6,072 nt of DNA, taken from the NCBI GenBank assembly GCA_015058265.1, contig SVCR01000112.1:1-6072 (forward strand), written 5' to 3'. The position numbers and the translations under genes were made by a program. The notes beneath the pieces were generated by a model. That model was not told the DNA's origin, searched no databases, and saw only the letters and a program-made list of their open reading frames with translations. Shown piece by piece: positions 1-5,702 of this stretch (position 1 is the stretch's first letter; each line of letters opens with the position of its first letter). The DNA is from Clostridiales bacterium. GTDB taxonomy: Bacteria; Bacillota_A; Clostridia; Peptostreptococcales; Anaerovoracaceae.

Positions 1-676
1 GTACATCGTGATTGCCCCACTGGATATCCACACCGACGTTAGCGCTGAGATAATCCATTATCTCGTGGGACTTAGCTCCTCTGTCAAATATATCGCCGAT
101 GATGTGCAGTCTGTCTACGGTAAGATTACTGATAGTTTCAGTCAGGTCAGTTATGAAGACCTGTGCAGCTCCGTATTCAATAAGAGCGTCGATGATCTCA
201 TCGTAATATTTATGTCTGTCAGGAACATCATCCGCAAAGAGCAGCTCGTCCATGATATATGACGATGCCTTAGGAAGACGTTTCTTTACCTTGGATCTTG
301 TATATTTGTTGGAGACTATGCGGCATACGGCGACCAGTCTTCTGATGGCCACTTTGCACCATTCATCGAAATCAGGCTCTGACTTTTCTCTCCTGGCCAT
401 TTCTGCCTCAGGATTATAGATAAGCGCCGCAAGATCATCACATTCCTTCTCTGTGAGGAGGTTCCCGAATAATTCCTGGATCCTCATCCTTATCATTCCG
501 GACCCGCTCCTTACGAAATACTGGAACGCGTCAAATTCTCCATGGATATCACTTAAGAAGAACTCGGTTGCCTTAGGCAGAGCGAGTATAGCTCGCAGAT
601 TGATTATTTCGGTCCTTGCTGCCCTGCGGTTAGGGTACTTCTCGGCAAGAAGTTTAAGGTATTGAATGTCCGCCAT
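1..676 (-). CDS. fbp: Fructose-1,6-bisphosphatase, class III (partial, N-terminal 225 residues)
   Basis: The enzyme hydrolyses fructose-1,6-bisphosphate to fructose-6-phosphate in cytosolic gluconeogenesis. The reading frame is open from ATG at 676 to the window edge, so the C-terminal part is missing; the family is usually about 640-670 residues. The N-terminus (LLAEKYPNRRAARTEIINL, then LRAILALPKATEFF) matches Bacillota class III FBPases by recall. The metallophosphatase motifs are seen in order: SDIHGE around residues 42-47, GDIFDRG at 194-200 and GNHD at 221-224; these supply metal ligands in this superfamily. A strong AGGAGG lies five bases before the ATG (682-687), which fixes the start. 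The B. subtilis protein has an N-terminal extension that is absent here. The gene starts 45 bases after the murA stop, with no terminator or clear promoter between them, so co-transcription with murA is likely. Family assignment is firm. Confidence 0.95.
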   Translation of the reverse strand, partial: MADIQYLKLLAEKYPNRRAARTEIINLRAILALPKATEFFLSDIHGEFDAFQYFVRSGSGMIRMRIQELFGNLLTEKECDDLAALIYNPEAEMARREKSEPDFDEWCKVAIRRLVAVCRIVSNKYTRSKVKKRLPKASSYIMDELLFADDVPDRHKYYDEIIDALIEYGAAQVFITDLTETISNLTVDRLHIIGDIFDRGAKSHEIMDYLSANVGVDIQWGNHDV

Positions 677-681
677 AACTG

Positions 682-687
682 CCTCCT
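682..687 (-). promoter_or_regulatory. Ribosome binding site of fbp (AGGAGG)
   Basis: On the minus strand AGGAGG is followed by five bases (CAGTT) and then the ATG of fbp. It is a full match to the anti-Shine-Dalgarno core and decides the short N-terminus. The TTGACA-like string that overlaps it is too close to the start codon to serve as a -35 box for this gene. Confidence 0.85.
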
Positions 688-721
688 GTCAAAAGCTTTC
701 GTGTGATAAAACGATTCCTGA

Positions 722-1996
722 TCAGTCGTGTTCTATTTTCATTATATCTGCTCCGAGGCCTTTGAACTTGTTCACGAAATTCTCATATCCTCTTTCGATA
801 TGATATATCTCGCTGACCTCAGTAGTGCCCTTAGCGACAAGTCCCGCAAGTACCATGGCCGCACCGGCTCTGAGGTCGGTTGCTCTGACCTTGGCTCCGC
901 GGAGCTGTTTGCTGCCGGGGACCACAGCTTCCCTGTTCTCAGTCGAAATATCTGCGCCCATGCGGTTCAGCTCCACAACGTGCATGAAACGGTTCTCGAA
1001 TACAGTTTCCCTTACTCTGCTCTCCCCTTTTACTGTCGTCAGGAACGCCATGAACGGGGACTGGAGATCTGTCGGGAAGCCCGGATAAGGCAGGGTCTTG
1101 ATATCTGTTGCTATGATGTCTCTGTCTCTTGCGTCGACATAAATACCTTCAGCAGTGACCTCAACTCCTACGTTGCACTCCTTGAGCTTGGCTATAACAG
1201 GTCTGACATGTCCCGGAAGAGCATTCCTGACAAGGATGTCGCCTCTTGTGATGGCAGCCGCCAGCATGAAGGTTCCGGTCTCTATCCTGTCCGGAATAAC
1301 AGCATGTATGCAGCCTGAGAGCTTGCTGACGCCCTCTATTCTGATCATATCCGTGCCTGCGCTCTTGATCCTTGCGCCCATCTTATTCAGAAGATTGGCC
1401 AGATCGATTATCTCAGGTTCTTTGGCCGCGTTTTCTATGATCGTTGTTCCCTTGGCAAGAGTCGCTGCCATGAGTATGTTCTCAGTAGCTCCGACACTCG
1501 GAAAGTCGAGATATATCGCATCGCCGGTCAGACCTTCCGGACCTGTCTCGACGATCACCTTTCCATTCACCATGTCCTCCGTTACTTTAGCTCCGAGAGC
1601 GCGGAAACCTTTAAGATGAAGGTCTATCGGTCTCTTTCCGATAGTGCATCCGCCCGGCATCGGCATTATGACCTTGCCTGCTCTTGCCAGCATCGGACCC
1701 ATAGTAAATATAGATGCTCTCATCTCCTGAACGAGATCGGCATCTCCTTCGCACGACTGGATCTCTTTTACTGCGACCTTGAGGATACCGGGTTCGGTAT
1801 CATCGATCGTTGCCCCGTAATTACGGAGCATTTTCTTCATAACACTTACATCAGCAAGATCAGGCACGTCCTCAATGATACATGTCTGATCTGTCAGTAT
1901 CGTAGCAGCGAGCAGCGGCAGCACTGAATTCTTCGCACCGCTGATCATGACCTCTCCGTGAAGAGGTCCGCTGCTGTTTACAAGTATTTTTGCCAT
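722..1996 (-). CDS. murA: UDP-N-acetylglucosamine 1-carboxyvinyltransferase (MurA)
   Basis: MurA transfers enolpyruvate from PEP to UDP-GlcNAc, the first committed cytosolic step of peptidoglycan synthesis. The protein is 424 residues, the normal length for an EPSP-synthase-type inside-out alpha/beta barrel. Visible family landmarks are SGAKN with Lys22, the flexible loop MPGGCTIGKRP with Cys117 and Arg122, YPGFPTDLQ with Asp310, and DLRAGAA near the C-terminus. These correspond to E. coli Lys22, Cys115, Arg120, Asp305 and Arg397. Because the loop residue is Cys and not Asp, the enzyme is expected to be fosfomycin-sensitive; this is inferred from the family. The start is ATG at 1996, because AGGAGA lies eight bases upstream; an in-frame TTG at 2002 is only two bases from it. 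The gene follows the basic repeat protein after 68 bases that contain a small hairpin, and precedes fbp. Many Bacillota carry two MurA paralogues, and which one this is cannot be told here. Confidence 0.97.
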   Translation of the reverse strand: MAKILVNSSGPLHGEVMISGAKNSVLPLLAATILTDQTCIIEDVPDLADVSVMKKMLRNYGATIDDTEPGILKVAVKEIQSCEGDADLVQEMRASIFTMGPMLARAGKVIMPMPGGCTIGKRPIDLHLKGFRALGAKVTEDMVNGKVIVETGPEGLTGDAIYLDFPSVGATENILMAATLAKGTTIIENAAKEPEIIDLANLLNKMGARIKSAGTDMIRIEGVSKLSGCIHAVIPDRIETGTFMLAAAITRGDILVRNALPGHVRPVIAKLKECNVGVEVTAEGIYVDARDRDIIATDIKTLPYPGFPTDLQSPFMAFLTTVKGESRVRETVFENRFMHVVELNRMGADISTENREAVVPGSKQLRGAKVRATDLRAGAAMVLAGLVAKGTTEVSEIYHIERGYENFVNKFKGLGADIMKIEHD

Positions 1997-2004
1997 ATAC
2001 AATA

Positions 2005-2010
2005 TCTCCT
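2005..2010 (-). promoter_or_regulatory. Ribosome binding site deciding the murA start
   Basis: AGGAGA on the minus strand is eight bases before ATG at 1996 and only two bases before the alternative TTG at 2002. The spacing favours the ATG, giving the N-terminus MAKILVNSSGPL, which also matches the typical MurA beginning. Confidence 0.75.
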
Positions 2011-2017
2011 GATCGAA

Positions 2018-2038
2018 AGGCGGTCATCCCTGCCGCCT
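2018..2038 (-). other. Small GC-rich hairpin in the murA leader
   Basis: The minus strand reads AGGCGG, a nine-base loop, then CCGCCT: a perfect 6-bp stem. It sits in the 68-base gap between the repeat-protein gene and murA and ends seven bases before the murA ribosome binding site. Only a short T run follows (CCGCCTTTCG), too weak for a convincing terminator. It could be a weak attenuator, an RNA-stability element or chance. The + strand copy is followed by GATGTTTTT, but no + strand gene is supported upstream. Confidence 0.35.
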
Positions 2039-2064
2039 GATGTTTTTACAAATCAATAAGCTGA

Positions 2065-2700
2065 TTATTCCGCGAGTTTAGCCGCTTTCTTCTCTGCTTT
2101 TCTCTGCTCCCTCGCAGATCTGACTTCTGCTTTTCTCGCTTTCCTTGCCTCTTTGACTTCGGCTTTTCTTCCTGCTCTTGCAGCCCTGGCTTCTGCTTTT
2201 TTTCCTGCCCTTACAGCCTTAGCTTCTGCTTTTCTGGCTTTCTTCAGGGCCTTCTTATTTCTCTGTACAGCTTTGGTCTCGATCTTGGTCTGCTTATTGA
2301 CCTTCTTAACCATTTTCTTGGACTTTTTGAGTTCCTTGCGGGCCTTCTTGCGTTCGTGCCTGCTTGCTATAGCAGACAGGAAGCCGCCTTGCCCGAGGAG
2401 TCCTCGTTTAACTATCTTTACCAGGTTCAATAACGTCAATCCGCCCGCAACAGAGCTGAGAGCCTTGATCGCAGGTGTAGTATCGGAAATTACCGAAGTC
2501 GCGGCCTGGATTATTCTGTCTTCCGCAAGATCGATCTTCTTCTTAGAATCAGCCACCAATGTCCTTCCGTCTCCTACCAGGGCCTTGGTCTTCTTCATCA
2601 ATTCGATCGCATGAACTGCCATGATCGCCACAACAACGACGAATCCTATCAATACGAGGATAAGGCAGATCACAAGTATCTGATTAACTGTTAAAGTCAT
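2065..2700 (-). CDS. Unknown membrane-anchored protein with Lys/Ala/Arg-rich hendecad-repeat tail
   Basis: I do not recognise a named family. The 211-residue protein starts with a very hydrophobic segment (about residues 8-30), a likely uncleaved membrane anchor with Lys36-Lys37 just after it. A polar helical stretch (31-75) follows, then a hydrophobic/amphipathic stretch (about 76-110), then a strongly basic tail from about 113 to the end. Residues 156-210 are five exact-length 11-residue repeats with consensus [RK]KAE(A/V)xxARxx, which predict a long, highly charged helix of hendecad type. The anchor-plus-helix layout resembles DUF948/YtxG-like proteins; this is architecture only. By the positive-inside rule the tail is probably cytoplasmic, where it might contact nucleic acid, ribosomes or acidic lipid (inference). 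AAGGAG seven bases before ATG 2700 supports the start. The gene follows its likely relative at 2722-3000 after 21 bases, so the two are probably co-transcribed. Confidence 0.85.
   Translation of the reverse strand: MTLTVNQILVICLILVLIGFVVVVAIMAVHAIELMKKTKALVGDGRTLVADSKKKIDLAEDRIIQAATSVISDTTPAIKALSSVAGGLTLLNLVKIVKRGLLGQGGFLSAIASRHERKKARKELKKSKKMVKKVNKQTKIETKAVQRNKKALKKARKAEAKAVRAGKKAEARAARAGRKAEVKEARKARKAEVRSAREQRKAEKKAAKLAE
2071..2235 (-). repeat. Five tandem 33-bp repeats encoding 11-residue hendecads
   Basis: Codons 156-210 of the basic membrane protein divide exactly into five 33-bp units: 2203-2235, 2170-2202, 2137-2169, 2104-2136 and 2071-2103. The encoded units are RKAEAKAVRAG, then KKAEARAARAG, then RKAEVKEARKA, then RKAEVRSAREQ, then RKAEKKAAKLA. 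On the + strand each unit ends in a near-constant TTCTGCTTTTCT-like block. The first two units differ at only about five of 33 bases, which points to fairly recent unit duplication. The frame is preserved because 33 is a multiple of three, so the copy number can vary among strains without breaking the gene. Confidence 0.9.
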
Positions 2701-2721
2701 TTCTGCTCTCCTTATCCCGCC

Positions 2722-3000
2722 TTATTTAGTTAGAACCTTCTCTATGATCCCGCCGGCGATCTTGACACCGGCAGCTGCGGCACCTTTGGCCTTGTCAGTA
2801 TTCTCCTTTACGACAGCGGAAACATTGTCGACTTTGGCCTTGGCACTGCCTGCGGCAGAAGTGCTGCTGTCGATAATAGCATTGGCTTTCTTGATCGTAT
2901 CTGTTGCATTAGCAACCAGCACTATAAGGAAAACGACCAGCACTATAAGAGCGATCAGAAGAATGCCGATAAGCACGCCTTTCACACTAACTGTTATCAT
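2722..3000 (-). CDS. Unknown small single-pass membrane protein, DUF948/YtxG-like layout
   Basis: I do not recognise a named family. The 92-residue protein has one long hydrophobic segment (about residues 8-30), then a polar, Ala/Lys-rich tail predicted to be helical with alternating Lys and Asp/Glu, reminiscent of DUF948 or LEA-like helices. There is no signal-peptidase site or catalytic motif that I can see. It resembles the first 60 residues of the next gene's product (2065-2700): both have a membrane segment of the same length, then KK and an A/I/V-rich stretch, and then K-x-K-[IV]-D at residues 54-58 here and 53-57 there. The two may therefore be divergent tandem paralogues, though identity over the aligned 23-residue stretch is only about six positions. 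GAGGAG nine bases before ATG 3000 supports the start. It is the first gene after the promoter at 3065-3093. Confidence 0.85.
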   Translation of the reverse strand: MITVSVKGVLIGILLIALIVLVVFLIVLVANATDTIKKANAIIDSSTSAAGSAKAKVDNVSAVVKENTDKAKGAAAAGVKIAGGIIEKVLTK

Positions 3001-3064
3001 AATAATCTTCTCCTCATTCTATCATTGAGCAAAAAAATGTCTTCAGGAATTATCAGTTACCTTA

Positions 3065-3093
3065 ATTATATTAATATGCTGACTGCTGTTCAA
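3065..3093 (-). promoter_or_regulatory. Predicted sigma-A promoter for the membrane-protein/murA/fbp block
   Basis: On the minus strand TTGAAC (3088-3093) is separated by exactly 17 bases from a perfect TATAAT (3065-3070). Transcription would start near 3058, giving a leader of about 58 bases to ATG 3000. It lies in the only AT-rich gap of the window (3001-3095), directly after the trmN6 stop. A 10-bp perfect palindrome ATATTAATAT (3068-3077) overlaps the upstream edge of the -10 box; this may be an operator or only AT-rich chance. Confidence 0.75.
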
Positions 3094-3095
3094 GG

Positions 3096-3842
3096 TCACT
3101 GCTTTCTTTCATAGATCCTCAGAACAGTGTCTGTATAGCCGCCATCCTCAGTATGAACAGCTATTTCCGGTAAGAACTTCAGCTGCGGTCCCGCACCGGC
3201 AGTTCCATGGATCATGACCATATTCGCAGCAGCCCCATGGACAGGTACAACAGGCTGGAGATCCTTGGGCTCGATCCCGTACTCTCTCATTGCCGTGATT
3301 ATGTCTGCAAGCCTGTCAGGTCTGTGGATCAGATACAGATCGCCTCCGGCTGTCAGCATGGATGACGCAGCTCTTATGAAACCGCCTATATCTGCTGTTG
3401 TCTCGTGCCTTGCCGTATATCTGTCATCTGACCTCTCATTATCAGATGCAGAACTGCTCTTCCTGAAATACGGCGGATTGCAGACTACTGCATCATGATC
3501 ATGTTTGCCCCGGACTTCATTTACATCACAGCAGACAAAGCTGACTCTGTCCTGCAGTCCGTTGATCAAACACGCCTCTGAAGCATCCTCAACAGCTGCC
3601 GTTCTCTTTTCTATCCCGGTAATAACTGTTCCCGGGACCTTGTGTGATATGACGAAAGCGATTATACCGCTCCCGCTGCCGAGATCCGCGACTTTGGCTC
3701 CGGACCTTATCCCACGGCATCCCGTCTCGCCTGCAGCAAAAGCTGCGAGCAGCACCGAGTCGACACCATATCCGAAATCCTTGCCCTGTATGACTTTGAT
3801 GCCGCCGAAGCCGGTATCATCAGTTCTGACTTCTCTATGCAT
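3096..3842 (-). CDS. trmN6: tRNA1(Val) (adenine(37)-N6)-methyltransferase-like protein (YabB/TrmN6)
   Basis: This is an S-adenosylmethionine-dependent methyltransferase of the TrmN6/YfiC family, which N6-methylates adenosine 37 of tRNA-Val in E. coli. The protein is 248 residues, the usual length. Visible motifs are the family N-terminus FGYGVDSVLLAAFA (23-36), SAM motif I VADLGSGSGII (51-61), an acidic residue after motif II (GIEKR, Glu78), and the catalytic NPPY (122-125) that flips out and binds the target adenine. The start ATG lies one base after the ricT stop (TGATATG) with only a weak AAAGAG site, so translation is probably coupled to ricT. The same neighbour pair (yaaT, then yabB after yabA) is known in B. 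subtilis, which supports the call. In that cluster yazA and rsmI follow, but here an unrelated promoter and membrane genes follow. The family is clear; the exact tRNA substrate is inferred. Confidence 0.9.
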   Translation of the reverse strand: MHREVRTDDTGFGGIKVIQGKDFGYGVDSVLLAAFAAGETGCRGIRSGAKVADLGSGSGIIAFVISHKVPGTVITGIEKRTAAVEDASEACLINGLQDRVSFVCCDVNEVRGKHDHDAVVCNPPYFRKSSSASDNERSDDRYTARHETTADIGGFIRAASSMLTAGGDLYLIHRPDRLADIITAMREYGIEPKDLQPVVPVHGAAANMVMIHGTAGAGPQLKFLPEIAVHTEDGGYTDTVLRIYERKQ

Positions 3843-3843
3843 A

Positions 3844-4782
3844 TCAGAACTCTTTCATCAGCTTCTCGAGTTCACGGAGTTCCTCATCATCGCTGAAATC
3901 ATCCTCAGTGATCTCGTTTTCGATATCTTTGCCGCCTTTCTTGCCTTTCTGCTTCTTGCGCTTTATCTCGTCTCTGGCAAATGACTTGATCTCTTGCGCG
4001 AATATCTCCTCGCCTGTTTCAGGATCGATCTCGATCCCTCTCGTATTGATCCTGCCGTTGAAATAATCAACACTGACCACCTTGGCAAGTCCTTCCGGCG
4101 TCTCTATCCTCTCGTTGTCCTTAGGCATTCCCTTGCGCAGCTCTTTATAAGTCTTATCCTCGAAGTTGAGGCAGCACATAAGTCTTCCGCATGTACCCGA
4201 GATCTTGGACGGATTAAGCGAAAGATTCTGCTGCTTTGCCATCTTGATGGATACCGGCTGGAAATCATGCAGCCATTTGCTGCAGCAAAGCGGTCTTCCG
4301 CATATTCCTATCCCGCCGAGCATCTTGGCTTCGTCTCTTACCCCTATCTGTCTCAACTCTATGCGATTGTGAAAATGTCCCGCAAGGTCTTTGGCCAGTT
4401 CTCTGAAATCTACTCTTCCATCTGCAGAGAAGTAAAAAACTATCTTGGAACCGTCGATCATGAATTCTACATCTATGAGCTTCATGTCCAGTTCGTGTTT
4501 AGCTATCTTCTCGGCACAGACCTTCATTGCTCCGTCTCTCTTAGCGAGATTTTCCTTGTACTTCTTAAGGTCTTCCTCGTTCGCCTTGCGCTCCACCGGC
4601 TTGAGAGGCGCAACTAATTCATCCTCTTCCACCTCTTTGTTGGCTATGAGGATATGTCCCAGCTCCAATCCTCTGGCGGTCTCAACGATGACCATGTCAC
4701 CGAGCTCGTATTCCGTGCCCTCAGGATCGAAGTAGTATATCTTGCCGGATTTCATGAATCCGACACCAACGATCTCTACCAT
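3844..4782 (-). CDS. ricT: PSP1-domain protein RicT/YaaT (Fe-S protein linked to RNA processing and development)
   Basis: RicT acts in the cytosol. In B. subtilis it forms the Y-complex with RicA and RicF, binds [4Fe-4S] clusters and specifies RNase Y cleavage, thereby affecting sporulation, competence and biofilm genes. The 312-residue product matches by recall: VGVGFMKSGKIYYFDP at the N-terminus, FYFSADGRVDFREL (116-129), RQIGVRDEAKMLGGIG (144-159) and SIKMAKQQNLSLNP (178-191). Six cysteines lie in two CGRxxCC motifs: Cys161/166/167 and Cys198/203/204. The core ends near 268; residues 270-312 form an extra tail, with a basic block (KRKKQKGKKGGK) followed by an acidic stretch, making the protein longer than the roughly 275-residue B. 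subtilis form. The start at 4782 aligns with the family; GGAGG lies a rather long 11 bases upstream. It follows holB by 55 bases and is followed by trmN6 after one base. No ricA or ricF is in the window. Confidence 0.93.
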   Translation of the reverse strand: MVEIVGVGFMKSGKIYYFDPEGTEYELGDMVIVETARGLELGHILIANKEVEEDELVAPLKPVERKANEEDLKKYKENLAKRDGAMKVCAEKIAKHELDMKLIDVEFMIDGSKIVFYFSADGRVDFRELAKDLAGHFHNRIELRQIGVRDEAKMLGGIGICGRPLCCSKWLHDFQPVSIKMAKQQNLSLNPSKISGTCGRLMCCLNFEDKTYKELRKGMPKDNERIETPEGLAKVVSVDYFNGRINTRGIEIDPETGEEIFAQEIKSFARDEIKRKKQKGKKGGKDIENEITEDDFSDDEELRELEKLMKEF

Positions 4783-4793
4783 TATATGTAAAT

Positions 4794-4798
4794 CCTCC
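4794..4798 (-). promoter_or_regulatory. Ribosome binding site of ricT with long spacing
   Basis: GGAGG on the minus strand is separated from ATG 4782 by 11 bases (ATTTACATATA), longer than for the other genes here. No in-frame start codon lies closer, and the N-terminus from 4782 matches the family, so the start stands; translation may be somewhat less efficient. Confidence 0.6.
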
Positions 4799-4837
4799 CT
4801 TTATGTTGTGATTGTCAGGCTCTGTTTCGACCGCTTT

Positions 4838-5701
4838 CTATCTGAGTTCCAGATAAAGCCTCTTCAGAGCCTTGGAATGATTCATGTCCCTTCTGATATC
4901 CATGCGTGCTCTCGCAGCTGCCTCAGCCATCATCGCCAGTCCTGATGCCGAACCCGCATTGAGGAATCTCTCATCCCCTGCCGCATTGCCGGACATCATA
5001 GCAACGACCTGATCCTCGAACAGATCGATGACGCAAAGCGCATCTTCGCGACTCTTTACCGATCTGTCGGCATGTTCGCGAAATTCATGGAAGCTGCACT
5101 GCCTTTCCGCAAGCATCATTGCCACGCTTTTGAGTTTCTCAGTATCCCGGACCTGCTCGTCTTCTTCAGGCGGCACATCGATCTCATCATCGCTGAAGCC
5201 GATGTGGTCGTCGACTCTTACTATACTGCATCTCGATAATACAGTGTTGAGGAGATTGTCCCTGTTTGCAGCAGCAAGCAGGATGATCGTGTCCTCGCCC
5301 GGTTCCTCCAGTGTCTTGAGCAGCTTGTTCTGAATGACCTCACTGAGCTGATCAGCGTCATCTATCACCCCGATAAGGTATCTTCCGTATGAGCCCATGC
5401 TGAGCCTCTCTATGAATTCGGAAGCATCACTCACCTTATACGATGGTCTGGCTGCGCCTGAGCTGCCGGTACTTTTATTCATATGTACTACATCCAGACT
5501 CGTTCCGGCTGCCACCTGCCTGCATGCAGGACATGATCCGCAAGGCCTTGCACCGGGATCCGGATCTGCGCATTCAAGACCGGATATCAGGTGTCTCACA
5601 AATGAATCCCTGTTTCTGCCTTGTCTGCCTTCGATTATAAAAGCATGTGCCGCCCGGCTCCCGCCGGTTATATCCAATATCAGTCTGTTGATATCCTGCA
5701 T
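4838..5701 (-). CDS. holB: DNA polymerase III delta' subunit (clamp loader)
   Basis: This is a clamp-loader AAA+ subunit that helps load the beta clamp on DNA at the replication fork. From ATG 5701 the product has 287 residues, short for the family (about 310-335). The AAA+ domain begins with HAFIIEGRQGRNRDSF (19-34), where the Walker A lysine is lost, as expected for delta' and unlike gamma/tau. Four cysteines (44, 54, 57, 60; PCGSCPAC) form the usual zinc site. YLIGVIDDADQL (108-119) is the Walker B-like strand, NKLLKTLEEP (125-134) is the conserved helix, and SRC at 156-158 carries the arginine finger. The C-terminal region after an acidic linker (about 165-185) is divergent. A TTG at 5734 would add 11 residues but overlaps tmk and has no ribosome site; ATG 5701, one base after the tmk stop, fits coupled translation. 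Neighbours tmk and ricT support the call over dnaX. Confidence 0.93.
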   Translation of the reverse strand: MQDINRLILDITGGSRAAHAFIIEGRQGRNRDSFVRHLISGLECADPDPGARPCGSCPACRQVAAGTSLDVVHMNKSTGSSGAARPSYKVSDASEFIERLSMGSYGRYLIGVIDDADQLSEVIQNKLLKTLEEPGEDTIILLAAANRDNLLNTVLSRCSIVRVDDHIGFSDDEIDVPPEEDEQVRDTEKLKSVAMMLAERQCSFHEFREHADRSVKSREDALCVIDLFEDQVVAMMSGNAAGDERFLNAGSASGLAMMAEAAARARMDIRRDMNHSKALKRLYLELR

Positions 5702-5702
5702 A

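Noticed and set aside
681..694. TTGACA string before fbp as a -35 box
   Set aside because: It overlaps the ribosome binding site and is less than 20 bases from the start codon, leaving no room for a -10 box upstream of the gene.
728..1318. Long + strand open frame antisense to murA (196 codons)
   Set aside because: It lies wholly opposite a confidently assigned murA, has no recognisable domain, and its composition is what the murA codon pattern produces on the other strand.
2153..2614. + strand open frame of hydrophobic Leu/Phe/Ala composition opposite the repeat protein
   Set aside because: The apparent membrane-like composition is the complement of Lys/Ala/Arg codons in the repeat gene, which has its own good ribosome site.
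3031..3060. Possible intrinsic terminator after trmN6 (minus-strand T7 tract at 3031-3037)
   Set aside because: The bases before the T tract (AATTCCTGAAGACA) form no stable GC-rich stem, and the tract lies downstream of the predicted promoter start, inside the leader.
3505..4617. Long + strand open frames opposite trmN6 and ricT
   Set aside because: Both target genes match known families along their length on the minus strand; the + strand frames have no family features or ribosome sites in good position.
4838..5701. Loss of Walker A in the HolB product as a sign of a pseudogene
   Set aside because: Delta' subunits normally lack a functional ATP-binding P-loop while keeping the zinc cysteines and the SRC motif, both of which are intact here.
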